Positions 1 through 6,873 are shown, counted from the stretch's first letter. The stretch is 6,873 bases of DNA from Candidatus Omnitrophota bacterium (GCA_014728785.1 WJKZ01000167.1:1-6873); one strand, 5' to 3'. Numbers and translations are program-made. The notes: a model not told the origin generated them from the letters alone.

Positions 1-142
1 AAAATCATATGTCAAGAATTATAAAATCCTGAAAGCCCTGCACATACCCGAATAATATATAATTTTTAAAATAAATGACCTACTTAAAACCGGAGGCTAA
101 TCGCCGCCTGCCCTTTCAGGTAAAATAAAGCACGTCTTTCTT
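1..142. other. AT-rich region downstream of gltD, no gene seen
   Basis: This is the sequence after the gltD stop codon, up to the left edge of the window. It is AT-rich apart from a GC-rich patch at about 91-120. I find no convincing coding sequence on either strand. The only short plus-strand ORF (75-128, 17 codons) lacks a ribosome binding site and resembles nothing. The GC-rich patch holds the hairpin listed separately. An 8-base inverted pair, CCTGAAAG at 28-35 and CTTTCAGG at 113-120, is present but widely spaced. This is probably the 3' untranslated region of the operon plus the intergenic space before the next gene. Confidence 0.6.
86..108 (-). terminator. weak candidate terminator hairpin after gltD
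   Basis: Read on the minus strand, GGCGGC (108-103) and GCCTCC (97-92) can pair over a 5-base loop with one C-U mismatch. They are followed by GG and then TTTT (89-86). It lies about 35 bases beyond the gltD stop, where an operon terminator would be expected. The stem is short and imperfect and the T tract is only four bases, so it may be a weak terminator or chance. A smaller hairpin, CCTG with CAGG over six bases (120-107), sits just before it. Confidence 0.25.
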
Positions 143-1588
143 TCAGAGAGAGGGTAAAACACTTCTTCCCATCAGGTATTTATCTACCGTATGGGCAACC
201 CGCCTTCCCTCACTTATAGCCCATACCACAAGAGACTGGCCCCTGCGGGAATCCCCGGCAGCGAAAATTTTCTGCCGGGAAGTCATAAAATCAGTACCGG
301 TTAAAATATTTTTTCTTTCGCTCAGCTCAAGCCCCAGCTCTTCAATCAACCCCCCTCTCTCAGAACCTAAGAAACCAACAGCAATAATAACCAGATCGGC
401 ATCTATCTCAAAATCCGTTCCTTCAATTTCTTTCATTACCGGAGACGGATCTCTGCCTCTTTCAAACTCTACTTTACGGCAAAATATCTTTTTTACTTTT
501 GAGTTGCTGCCCCTGAACTCTTTAGTTAGAACCGACCAGTAACGCCGGCCTCCTTCCTGATGGCTGGTGGAGTTTTTAAGCAGAAGAGGGTAGCCGGGCC
601 AGGGGCAACTCTCCGTGCGGCACTCGCCGGGCTTAGGCATTACTTCCAGTTGAACCACACAGCTTGCCCCCTGTCTGTGGGCAGTACCTACACAATCGGA
701 ACCCGTATCTCCTCCCCCTATTATAATAACTTTCTTACCCTCTGCATTTATCAACTCCGACGGCTCTATCCTGTAACCAGCCACCCTTTTATTGCTCTGG
801 GTAAGATAATCCATTGCAAAATAAATACCTTTCAAGTCCCTGCCCGGGATTTTTAAATCACGGGGGACTCTTGAACCTGTAGCTAAAATTAAAGCGTCAA
901 ACTTTTTTAAAATTTTATCCGCCGCTACATCCTTACCTGCTTCTACTCCCGTCTTAAAAATTACGCCTTCCTGCCGCATTAATCCAAGACGACGGTCAAG
1001 GACATGCTTTTCCAGCTTGAAATCGGGTATTCCGTAACGCAGGATCCCGCCGGGCGAATCGTCTTTTTCAAATACCGTTACCTGATGACCTGCCCGGTTA
1101 AGCTGCATCGCCGCGCTCAGTCCTGCCGGCCCGGAACCTATTATGGCAACATTCCTGCCGGTCCTCCTGGCGGGAGTAAGAGGCGCAACATATCCCTTCT
1201 TATATGCGTTTTCTATGACCGCCAGTTCATTTCTTCTTATTGTAACAGGGTCATCATTGAATCCCAAAACACAGGAGTATTCACACAGAGCCGGACAAAC
1301 TCTTCCCGTAATCTCTGCCAGATTATTAGTGGCACTAAGCAGCCTTGCTGCCTTTTCCCACTGGCCCTGCAAACATGCGTCGTTCCATTCAGGAATGTAA
1401 TTTCCCACCGGACACGCCCAGTGGCAGAAAGGAGTCCCGCAGTCCATGCACCGATGAGCCTGCTCCTTGATATGCTCTTCGGGAAGCATGATCTCAACTT
1501 CTCTGTAATCCTTTACCCTTTCACACACCGGCCTGTAAAGACTCTCTTTCCTTTTTGTACCGATGAATGCCTTTGTATCTTTTTTCAT
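143..1588 (-). CDS. gltD: glutamate synthase (NAD(P)H) small subunit GltD
   Basis: This is the electron-input subunit of bacterial glutamate synthase. It oxidises NAD(P)H at FAD and passes electrons through iron-sulfur clusters to FMN in GltB; it is cytoplasmic. The protein has 481 residues, normal for the family. The N-terminal cluster-binding domain shows Cys47, 50, 55 and 59 (CMDCGTPFCHWACP) and Cys98, 102 and 106 (VCPALCEYSC). The FAD-binding Rossmann motif GSGPAG is at 151-156, followed by PGGILRYGIP at 179-188. The NAD(P)-binding motif GGGDTG is at 291-296. The C-terminal FAD signature GDSRRGQSLVVWAISEGR spans 445-462. The second Cys group has the compact C-x3-C-x3-C spacing that I associate with eukaryotic NADH-GOGAT rather than with E. 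coli GltD. NADH versus NADPH use cannot be settled by eye. The start matches the usual GltD N terminus. No Shine-Dalgarno lies at normal spacing, and translation probably depends on gltB, which ends 12 bases upstream in the same frame. Confidence 0.97.
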   Translation of the reverse strand: MKKDTKAFIGTKRKESLYRPVCERVKDYREVEIMLPEEHIKEQAHRCMDCGTPFCHWACPVGNYIPEWNDACLQGQWEKAARLLSATNNLAEITGRVCPALCEYSCVLGFNDDPVTIRRNELAVIENAYKKGYVAPLTPARRTGRNVAIIGSGPAGLSAAMQLNRAGHQVTVFEKDDSPGGILRYGIPDFKLEKHVLDRRLGLMRQEGVIFKTGVEAGKDVAADKILKKFDALILATGSRVPRDLKIPGRDLKGIYFAMDYLTQSNKRVAGYRIEPSELINAEGKKVIIIGGGDTGSDCVGTAHRQGASCVVQLEVMPKPGECRTESCPWPGYPLLLKNSTSHQEGGRRYWSVLTKEFRGSNSKVKKIFCRKVEFERGRDPSPVMKEIEGTDFEIDADLVIIAVGFLGSERGGLIEELGLELSERKNILTGTDFMTSRQKIFAAGDSRRGQSLVVWAISEGRRVAHTVDKYLMGRSVLPSL

Positions 1589-1600
1589 AATAAGTAAAAT

Positions 1601-4600
1601 TTATCCGTCCGAACTCTGGCTCAATCCTAACCTTTTTTCCACTTCCTTTTCTGCGAGTATGCGTTTATATTCTACAGGTATAACTTTTACAAACTTTCTG
1701 CTTGTGTTTTCAAAATCAGAAAGAATACTTTCCGCTAAGGGGCTTTGAGTATACTTTTTGTGATTGGACAACAACATAGAAATATAATTTTTATCTTCAT
1801 CGTTAATCCCGTCTAAATCAACCATGCTGGTGTTGCACCTGGAGGCAAAGTCACCCTCTGCATCATAGACGTAAGCAATACCTCCGCTCATACCTGCAGC
1901 AAAATTCCTGCCGGTTTTACCCAGTATTAAAACCCTGCCGCCGGTCATGTATTCGCAGCCGTGGTCCCCCACTCCTTCTACCACAGCGTTTAAGCCGGAA
2001 TTACGGATACAGAACCTTTCTCCGGCAATGCCTCTGATGTAAGCCTCCCCCGATATTGCTCCGTAAAAGGTAGTATTACCTATTATTATATTGTCTTCAG
2101 CTTTATAGCCGGCATCATCTCCGGGGTAGATAATCAATTTGCCACCCGAAATACCTTTACCTACATAATCATTGGCCAAACCTTCCAGCTCAAAAACCAC
2201 ACCCTTAGCCAGCCAGGCTCCGAAACTCTGTCCGGCTATACCTTCGAATTTTATGTGAATAGTATCTTCCGGCAACCCCTGCTCGCCGAAACGCCTTACG
2301 ACCTCTCCGCTCAGCATAGCCCCGGTGGTACGGTCACCGTTACCTATTTTCTCTTTTAACTTTACCGGTTTTGCTTCTTTAAGACCGAGGCTGCACAATT
2401 CTATCAATCTTCTGTCCAGAACTTTATCTATAGCGTGGACTTGAACCTTTTGACAGTAAACACCTGAAGAAGACCCTGTTTTGGGCCTGTAAAGCAGACG
2501 GCTGTAATCTATTTTTCCGGACTTGTGCGGTATCATTTTTTCATTTACCTCTAACAAATCGGTCCTTCCTATCATTTCATCTACCTTTCTTATGCCGAGA
2601 GCAGCCATGATTTCTCTTAATTCCCGGGCAACAAAATGAAAATAATTTACTACATGCCCGGCCCGCCCCCTGAACTTGCTCTGCAAAATATCATCCTGAG
2701 TAGCAACCCCCATAGAGCAATTGTTAAGATGACAGTGTCTCAACATAACGCAACCCATAGTTATTAAAGCTGCTGTACAAAAACCGTACTCTTCAGCTCC
2801 CATCATAGCCGCTATGGCCACATCCCTTCCGGTGCGCATCTGGCCGTCTGTCTGAAGCCTCACCCGACTTCTTAAATCATTCAAAACCAGGGTTTGGTGG
2901 GTCTCGGATAAACCCAATTCCCAGGGAAGCCCCGCATACCTTATAGAACTCCTCGGAGATGCCCCTGTACCGCCGTCGCCGCCTGATATCAAAATCATAT
3001 CGGCATGACCCTTGGCTACACCGGCAGCAATTGTGCCTACCCCGACTTCAGAGACAAGTTTAACGCTTATGCGCGCATAAGGATTTGCATTTTTTAAATC
3101 AAAAATAAGCTGGGCTAAATCCTCTATGGAATAAATATCATGATGAGGAGGAGGAGATATCAGGGTAACTCCCGGAGTAGTGTAGCGGGTCTTTGCGATA
3201 GTTACACTGACTTTATGCCCGGGGAGCTGGCCCCCCTCTCCCGGCTTTGCTCCCTGGGCTATTTTTATCTGCAACTCGTCAGCATTAACCAGATAGTTAA
3301 TCGTTACCCCGAAACGACCGGAAGCGACCTGTTTTATAGCGCTGCGGCGGGAATCGCCATTAGGCATAGGAATAAACCTTGCCGGGTCCTCCCCTCCTTC
3401 GCCGGTATTTGATTTTCCTCCTATCCGGTTCATGGCAATCGCCAGGGTCTCATGCGCACCTCTTGAGATAGAACCGAAACTCATTGCCCCGGTTGCAAAA
3501 CGCTTAAAAATATCTTCTAAAGGCTCTACCTCAGAGAGCGGTACAGGTTTGCGTTTTTTGAATTTTAAAATACTGCGTAAGGTAACCGGATTAGAAGACT
3601 GATCGTTTATAAGGGTTGCAAAATCTTTATAACGGCCGTAATCATTATAACGGCAGGCAAGCTGCAAGGCGGTGATACTTGAAGGGTTCCAGAGATGAAA
3701 CTCCCCGTTCTTTTTCCATTGATAAATTCCTCCGGTAGGTAGTATGAGGTCAGGAGCCCGGTCTGAGCTAAAAGCTTTCCTGTGATTCGATACGGTCTGC
3801 TCTGTCAGCTCTTTAAATCCTGCTCCGCCTATGCGCGAGGTCGTACCTGTAAAACATTTATCTATTACCTCCCCGGCTAACCCCAGAGCTTCGAATATCT
3901 GAGCGCCTCGATAACTTTGCAGAGTCGAGATACCCATCTTGGAAAGTATTTTCTTTATTCCCTTCTCTGCGGCTTTTCTGTAGTTAGATAATGCTTCTTC
4001 GAAAGTCAGCTTCAAGTCTCCTTCGCTTATCAAATAGCGCAAAGAATCATATGCCAGATAAGGATTCATGCAATCAGCCCCATAGCTTAAGAGCAAGGCA
4101 AAATGATGGACTTCCCTGGGCTCGGCACTCTCTACTATTATTCCAATCTGGGTCCGAAGTGCTCTCTTTACCAGATACTGATGCATAGCTCCCACCGCAA
4201 GCAAAGAAGGTAAGGCCGCTTTCTCTTTGTTTACCCCCTTATCGCTTAATATTACAAAACTGCACTCTTCTTTTATCGCCTCCTCAGCCTCCAGGCATAT
4301 ACTATCAAGTTTTTTTAAAAAACTGTCCTCTTCTTTTATGTTAAAAAGCGTAGATATGGTCCTGCTCTTAAAGCCTTCTTTATCTAAAGTTTTAATTTTT
4401 GACAAATCCGTATTGCTGAGAACCGGATGTCTGACAGCTAATTTACGGCAGTGGAAAGGGGTTTCCTCTAATATATTAGCCTGGTGCCCTATAAAACTCT
4501 GTAAACTCATTACTACCTCTTCCCTTATGGGGTCTATTGCGGGATTGGTTACCTGAGCAAACAGCTGTCTGAAGTAATTGAAAAGGGGCTGGTACTCACC

Positions 4601-6136
4601 CGAAAATACAGCCAGGGGAGTATCGTCACCCATTGAACCTGTAGGTTCGTATCCATCTTCGGCCATAGGTTTAAGTATAAATTTCAGGTCCTCCCTGGTG
4701 AATCCGAAAGCCTCAAGCATAGTGAATACATCATAATTATCCTTCCGGCTTAAAGGAAGAAAAGCTATATCCCCCAGCTCCAGAAGATTGTTTTTAAGCC
4801 AGCGTCCGTAAGGGGCTTTTTTAGAAACGGTTTCTTTTATCTCTCTATCATGCACAATCCTTCCCTCACCGGTATCGATAAAAAAAATCCTTCCCGGCTC
4901 AAGCCTGCCTGAGGAGACGATATCACAAGGAGGGATATCAAGGACTCCGACTTCCGATGCCATCACCACAAAATCCTGCCTGGTTACTATGTAACGAGCC
5001 GGCCTCAATCCGTTTCTGTCCAGAACTGCGCCTATTTGTTTGCCGTCGGTAAAAGCAATGGCCGCAGGCCCGTCCCAAGGCTCAGAGAAACAGGCATGGA
5101 ATTTATAAAAATCTATCACCTCTTTGCTTAAAGAACCGTCGTTTTCCCAAGCGCCGGGTATAAGCATCATCATTACATGGGGAAGAGACCTCCCCGAAAG
5201 GGTAAGGAGTTCAAAAGCATTATCGATACTTGCAGAATCACTCCCCCCGGGAGTTATAACCGGCTTTATTTTATCTATTTTTTCCTTAAAATATGGGCTG
5301 CTGAGGAAGCCTTCTCTTGCCCGCATCCAGTTGACATTTCCCCTCAAAGTATTTATTTCGCCGTTATGGGCCAGAAACCTAAAAGGCTGAGCCAGATCCC
5401 AGGAAGGGAAAGTATTGGTGCTGTAACGCGAATGAACCAAGGCCAATGTGCTTTCAAGAGAATCGTCATTCAAATCAAGAAAAAATTCTTTAAGCTGGCC
5501 GGGCATCAGAAGTCCCTTGTAGGAAAAAGTGCGGCCGGAAAGATTGGTGATATAGAAGAATGAATCCTGACGGAGTTTGAGAGAAGAAACTTTATTCTCT
5601 ATGATTTTCCTTATGATATACAGCCTGCGTTCAAAATCCAAATCGCTCTCTGCTGCTGCGCGTCCGATAAAGACCTGTTCGATTACCGGTTCACTCTCTC
5701 TGGCGTTTTTACCGATAACGGTATTATCTACCGGCACTTTTCGCCACCCCAGAAGAATCTGGGATTCTTCTCTTAAGGTCTCATCAAAAATCTTTTTGCA
5801 TATCCTGTACTCATCAGGTTCAGTGGGTAAAAATATCAGGCCTGTCGCATACTGCCCGGGAGGAGGGAGTTCTATGCCTTCTCTCTTTGCCGCCACTCTG
5901 AAAAACTTATGAGGTATTTGAAGGAGTATTCCTGCGCCGTCACCTGTTGCGGGGTCTGCCCCTACTGCTCCACGATGAGCAAGCCTTCTTAACACCTTCA
6001 GCCCACCGGTTATTATTCTGTGAGAGGGCTTACCCTTGATGTTACAGACAAATCCCACCCCGCAGGAATCATGCTCGAGCCGGGGTGAGTAGAGCCCGCA
6101 CTTTTCAGGAAAATTATGGTTATAAATCATTTCCAT
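1601..6136 (-). CDS. gltB: glutamate synthase large subunit GltB
   Basis: This subunit converts glutamine and 2-oxoglutarate to two glutamates, using electrons from GltD. It has 1511 residues, the usual length. A short propeptide (1-24) precedes Cys25 in HDSCGVGF, the expected N-terminal nucleophile after self-cleavage. The class II amidotransferase domain covers roughly 25-430, with Arg237 (HSRYST), Asn258-Gly259 (AHNGEI) and Asp300 (GGSDS) as glutamine and oxyanion residues. The central domain covers about 450-800. The FMN synthase domain covers about 860-1240, with GAMSFGSISRGAHE (883-896), the loop AQGAKPGEGGQLPG (960-973) and SGGDGGTGASP (1051-1061). The [3Fe-4S] cysteines are Cys1129, 1135 and 1140 (C-x5-C-x4-C), followed by GVATQ. 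The C-terminal GXGXG beta-helix runs from about 1270 to 1430. The start is fixed by an in-frame TAG directly before the ATG, although Met3 is also possible. No Shine-Dalgarno is visible. Nothing appears broken or missing. The adjacent gltD argues for the NAD(P)H-dependent form rather than the ferredoxin form. Confidence 0.98.
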   Translation of the reverse strand: MEMIYNHNFPEKCGLYSPRLEHDSCGVGFVCNIKGKPSHRIITGGLKVLRRLAHRGAVGADPATGDGAGILLQIPHKFFRVAAKREGIELPPPGQYATGLIFLPTEPDEYRICKKIFDETLREESQILLGWRKVPVDNTVIGKNARESEPVIEQVFIGRAAAESDLDFERRLYIIRKIIENKVSSLKLRQDSFFYITNLSGRTFSYKGLLMPGQLKEFFLDLNDDSLESTLALVHSRYSTNTFPSWDLAQPFRFLAHNGEINTLRGNVNWMRAREGFLSSPYFKEKIDKIKPVITPGGSDSASIDNAFELLTLSGRSLPHVMMMLIPGAWENDGSLSKEVIDFYKFHACFSEPWDGPAAIAFTDGKQIGAVLDRNGLRPARYIVTRQDFVVMASEVGVLDIPPCDIVSSGRLEPGRIFFIDTGEGRIVHDREIKETVSKKAPYGRWLKNNLLELGDIAFLPLSRKDNYDVFTMLEAFGFTREDLKFILKPMAEDGYEPTGSMGDDTPLAVFSGEYQPLFNYFRQLFAQVTNPAIDPIREEVVMSLQSFIGHQANILEETPFHCRKLAVRHPVLSNTDLSKIKTLDKEGFKSRTISTLFNIKEEDSFLKKLDSICLEAEEAIKEECSFVILSDKGVNKEKAALPSLLAVGAMHQYLVKRALRTQIGIIVESAEPREVHHFALLLSYGADCMNPYLAYDSLRYLISEGDLKLTFEEALSNYRKAAEKGIKKILSKMGISTLQSYRGAQIFEALGLAGEVIDKCFTGTTSRIGGAGFKELTEQTVSNHRKAFSSDRAPDLILPTGGIYQWKKNGEFHLWNPSSITALQLACRYNDYGRYKDFATLINDQSSNPVTLRSILKFKKRKPVPLSEVEPLEDIFKRFATGAMSFGSISRGAHETLAIAMNRIGGKSNTGEGGEDPARFIPMPNGDSRRSAIKQVASGRFGVTINYLVNADELQIKIAQGAKPGEGGQLPGHKVSVTIAKTRYTTPGVTLISPPPHHDIYSIEDLAQLIFDLKNANPYARISVKLVSEVGVGTIAAGVAKGHADMILISGGDGGTGASPRSSIRYAGLPWELGLSETHQTLVLNDLRSRVRLQTDGQMRTGRDVAIAAMMGAEEYGFCTAALITMGCVMLRHCHLNNCSMGVATQDDILQSKFRGRAGHVVNYFHFVARELREIMAALGIRKVDEMIGRTDLLEVNEKMIPHKSGKIDYSRLLYRPKTGSSSGVYCQKVQVHAIDKVLDRRLIELCSLGLKEAKPVKLKEKIGNGDRTTGAMLSGEVVRRFGEQGLPEDTIHIKFEGIAGQSFGAWLAKGVVFELEGLANDYVGKGISGGKLIIYPGDDAGYKAEDNIIIGNTTFYGAISGEAYIRGIAGERFCIRNSGLNAVVEGVGDHGCEYMTGGRVLILGKTGRNFAAGMSGGIAYVYDAEGDFASRCNTSMVDLDGINDEDKNYISMLLSNHKKYTQSPLAESILSDFENTSRKFVKVIPVEYKRILAEKEVEKRLGLSQSSDG

Positions 6137-6139
6137 CTA

Positions 6140-6167
6140 TTTTTAACAGATAAATTAACCGTGTCAA
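6140..6167 (-). promoter_or_regulatory. possible sigma70-like promoter directly before gltB
   Basis: On the minus strand a perfect TTGACA (6167-6162) is followed, after 16 bases, by TAAAAA (6145-6140), which matches four of six bases of the TATAAT consensus. Other -10 registers at 15 or 17 bases are no better. With this spacing, transcription would begin at or within the gltB ATG, giving a leaderless message. The spacer also contains GTTAA twice, seven bases apart, which could be an operator half-site pair or chance. The element is speculative because the -10 box is poor and the region is AT-rich. Confidence 0.3.
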
Positions 6168-6175
6168 TGCATCCC

Positions 6176-6547
6176 TTACTTCCTGAATTTTTCCACTCTT
6201 ATGCCTAATTTTTTTATTTTAGAATGCAGGGTATTACGGTTAATACCTAAGACCCTGGCTGCTTTTATCTGGTTGCCTTCGGTATCTTCCAAAACCGACT
6301 CAATCAGGGGTTTCTCCACTTCTCTAAGTAAAGTTTTGTAAAGATTTGATTCTTCCAGAGAATAATTTCTGATATTTAAAATTTTCTGCCCCAATAACCT
6401 GTTCCGGGTGTTATCGGCTTTTCCGGCGACTCGTATAGTGGATATCCTGTTAAAATCGTTGAATACGGAATAGCCTTCCCGTATTAAAACTTCCTTTATC
6501 GACTCTAAAACTCTTCTCTGCTCATAGAGTATGAAAAAAGTAACCAT
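6176..6547 (-). CDS. short Fis-type helix-turn-helix protein, NtrC-like ends without AAA+ core
   Basis: This 123-residue protein is a predicted DNA-binding regulator. Residues about 68-116 match the C-terminal Fis/HTH_8 domain of NtrC-family activators: LYKTLLREVEKPLIESVL, then TEGNQIKAARVLG and the recognition helix INRNTLHSKIKKLGI, so DNA binding is well supported. Residues 3-29 align without gaps to the first strand, first helix and second strand of a response-regulator receiver (compare ESIKEVLIREGYSVF with typical LLKEVLEREGYEVV). The acidic pair that binds magnesium is replaced by Tyr-Glu. The phospho-acceptor half of the receiver and the whole sigma54-type ATPase are absent, and residues 31-64 match nothing I know. 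It sits 39 bases upstream of gltB, so a role in controlling nitrogen genes is plausible but inferred. The ATG is the only canonical start in frame after an upstream TGA at 6590-6592. AGGA lies just one base before it, which is too close to be a good ribosome site. It could also be a nucleoid-type Fis-like protein. Confidence 0.8.
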   Translation of the reverse strand: MVTFFILYEQRRVLESIKEVLIREGYSVFNDFNRISTIRVAGKADNTRNRLLGQKILNIRNYSLEESNLYKTLLREVEKPLIESVLEDTEGNQIKAARVLGINRNTLHSKIKKLGIRVEKFRK

Positions 6548-6574
6548 ATCCTGCTGTATTTTTATGCATATCCT
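6545..6574 (-). repeat. duplicated AGGATATG start-like motif before the Fis-domain gene
   Basis: The octamer AGGATATG occurs at 6574-6567 and again at 6552-6545 on the minus strand, 22 bases apart. The second copy contains the chosen start of the Fis-domain gene. The first copy is part of a better purine run, GAAAGGA (6577-6571), and its ATG opens another frame of 15 codons (MHKNTAGYGYFFHTL) that stops at 6522, inside the gene. In both copies AGGA is only one base from ATG, closer than a normal Shine-Dalgarno. The 22-base offset puts the two ATGs in different frames. It may be a small upstream ORF that tunes translation, or coincidence. Confidence 0.35.
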
Positions 6575-6594
6575 TTCAAAAAATATATATCATA

Positions 6595-6873
6595 TTACTT
6601 GATAAATATTTTTTTCTTAATAACTTCGGTGAAATTTTTGCACAGGATTTTTGCCTGATTCAGATAATCCGGTTGGTTCTCAAAATATTTTCCTAACACC
6701 TTCTCTTTAAGAGAAGAACTCTCTCCGTAAAAATCAAACCAATCTTTTATCATCCTGCGGGTCATCTCAGGATGAAACTGAAGTCCCCAGGCACAAGCTC
6801 CTACTTTAAAGGCCTGATTGAAACAACTGTCGCCCCGGGCAAGCATTATGCCTTCAGAGGGGATATCGAAAGT
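6595..6873 (-). CDS. class I glutamine amidotransferase, C-terminal part (cut by window edge)
   Basis: The reading frame is open from the right edge of the window to a TAA at 6597-6595, leaving the last 92 residues. Visible motifs are TFDIPSEGIMLA, typical of the class I amidotransferase segment after the nucleophile region, then QAFKVGACAWGLQFHPEM, which carries the catalytic His and Glu (residues 34 and 36 of the fragment). The nucleophile Cys would lie outside the window. These stand-alone domains resemble the glutaminase part of GMP synthase (COG0518-like) and release ammonia from glutamine for an acceptor that the fragment does not reveal. The tail after the HPE motif (about 56 residues, ending in a Lys/Ile-rich stretch) fits stand-alone members better than a GuaA fusion, because no ATP-pyrophosphatase domain follows. 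The ATG at 6846-6844 is internal, not the true start. It lies 47 bases before the Fis-domain gene on the same strand, so co-transcription is likely. Confidence 0.85.
   Translation of the reverse strand, partial: TFDIPSEGIMLARGDSCFNQAFKVGACAWGLQFHPEMTRRMIKDWFDFYGESSSLKEKVLGKYFENQPDYLNQAKILCKNFTEVIKKKIFIK

Noticed and set aside
1..15. Minus-strand TTGACA at 15-10 as a promoter for the next gene to the left
   Set aside because: The -10 region would lie outside the window, so it cannot be assessed. A single hexamer in AT-rich DNA is expected by chance.
75..128. Plus-strand 17-codon ORF between the left edge and gltD
   Set aside because: It has no ribosome binding site, is very short, and overlaps the hairpin region. 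It is most likely chance.
1237..1497. Minus-strand 86-codon frame inside gltD
   Set aside because: It overlaps the cluster-binding region of GltD in another frame and has no features of its own.
560..1597. Plus-strand open frames opposite gltD (98, 197 and 85 codons)
   Set aside because: They lie fully or almost fully antisense to a well-supported gltD, show no family motifs and have no convincing ribosome sites. They are shadows of the real gene.
3140..5912. Plus-strand open frames of 65-128 codons opposite gltB
   Set aside because: All are antisense to conserved GltB domains, their translations look like reverse-complement composition, and none shows a recognisable motif.
1601..6136. Ferredoxin-dependent glutamate synthase
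   Set aside because: GltB is immediately followed by a complete gltD with FAD and NAD(P) motifs, so the two-subunit NAD(P)H enzyme is the simpler reading.
6589..6594. TATGAT on the minus strand as a -10 box for the Fis-domain gene
   Set aside because: No -35-like hexamer lies at 15-19 bases upstream (the 17-base register reads AGAAAA), and the stretch is generally AT-rich.
6176..6594. Frameshifted full-length NtrC
   Set aside because: The missing receiver half and AAA+ domain would need roughly a kilobase. The gene with its spacer is about 420 bases, so a frameshift cannot explain it; only deletion or separate origin can.

Overview
The window carries one leftward (minus-strand) gene run. 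In transcription order it holds: the C-terminal end of a class I glutamine amidotransferase (cut by the right edge), a short Fis-type helix-turn-helix protein, gltB (glutamate synthase large subunit) and gltD (small subunit). Spacers are 47, 39 and 12 bases, so the genes are packed like an operon. No credible gene lies on the plus strand, and I saw no RNA gene, CRISPR array, insertion sequence or phage feature.

The metabolic theme is ammonia assimilation. GltB hydrolyses glutamine at an N-terminal Cys, channels the ammonia to an FMN site and builds glutamate from 2-oxoglutarate. GltD supplies electrons from NAD(P)H through FAD and iron-sulfur clusters. Both proteins are full length with their key motifs intact. 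The flanking amidotransferase also uses glutamine, but its acceptor substrate cannot be read from the visible end. The small Fis-domain protein ends like an NtrC-family regulator and starts like the first turn of a receiver domain. It has no room for the phospho-acceptor half of the receiver or for the AAA+ ATPase, which makes it the least ordinary item here.

Layout: 1-142 is AT-rich 3' sequence after gltD with a weak terminator-like hairpin; 143-1588 is gltD; 1601-6136 is gltB; 6137-6175 is a spacer with a sigma70-like element placed almost on top of the gltB start; 6176-6547 is the Fis-domain gene; 6548-6594 is a spacer with a duplicated start-like motif; 6595-6873 is the amidotransferase fragment.

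The organism is a bacterium of moderate GC with AT-rich spacers. None of the three visible start codons has a Shine-Dalgarno sequence at normal spacing. The gene mix and the NtrC-like Fis tail fit an uncultured, probably anaerobic lineage (Omnitrophota and relatives come to mind), but that is a weak inference from general impression. Most of the window is ordinary core nitrogen metabolism, and I do not see a clearly novel system in it.
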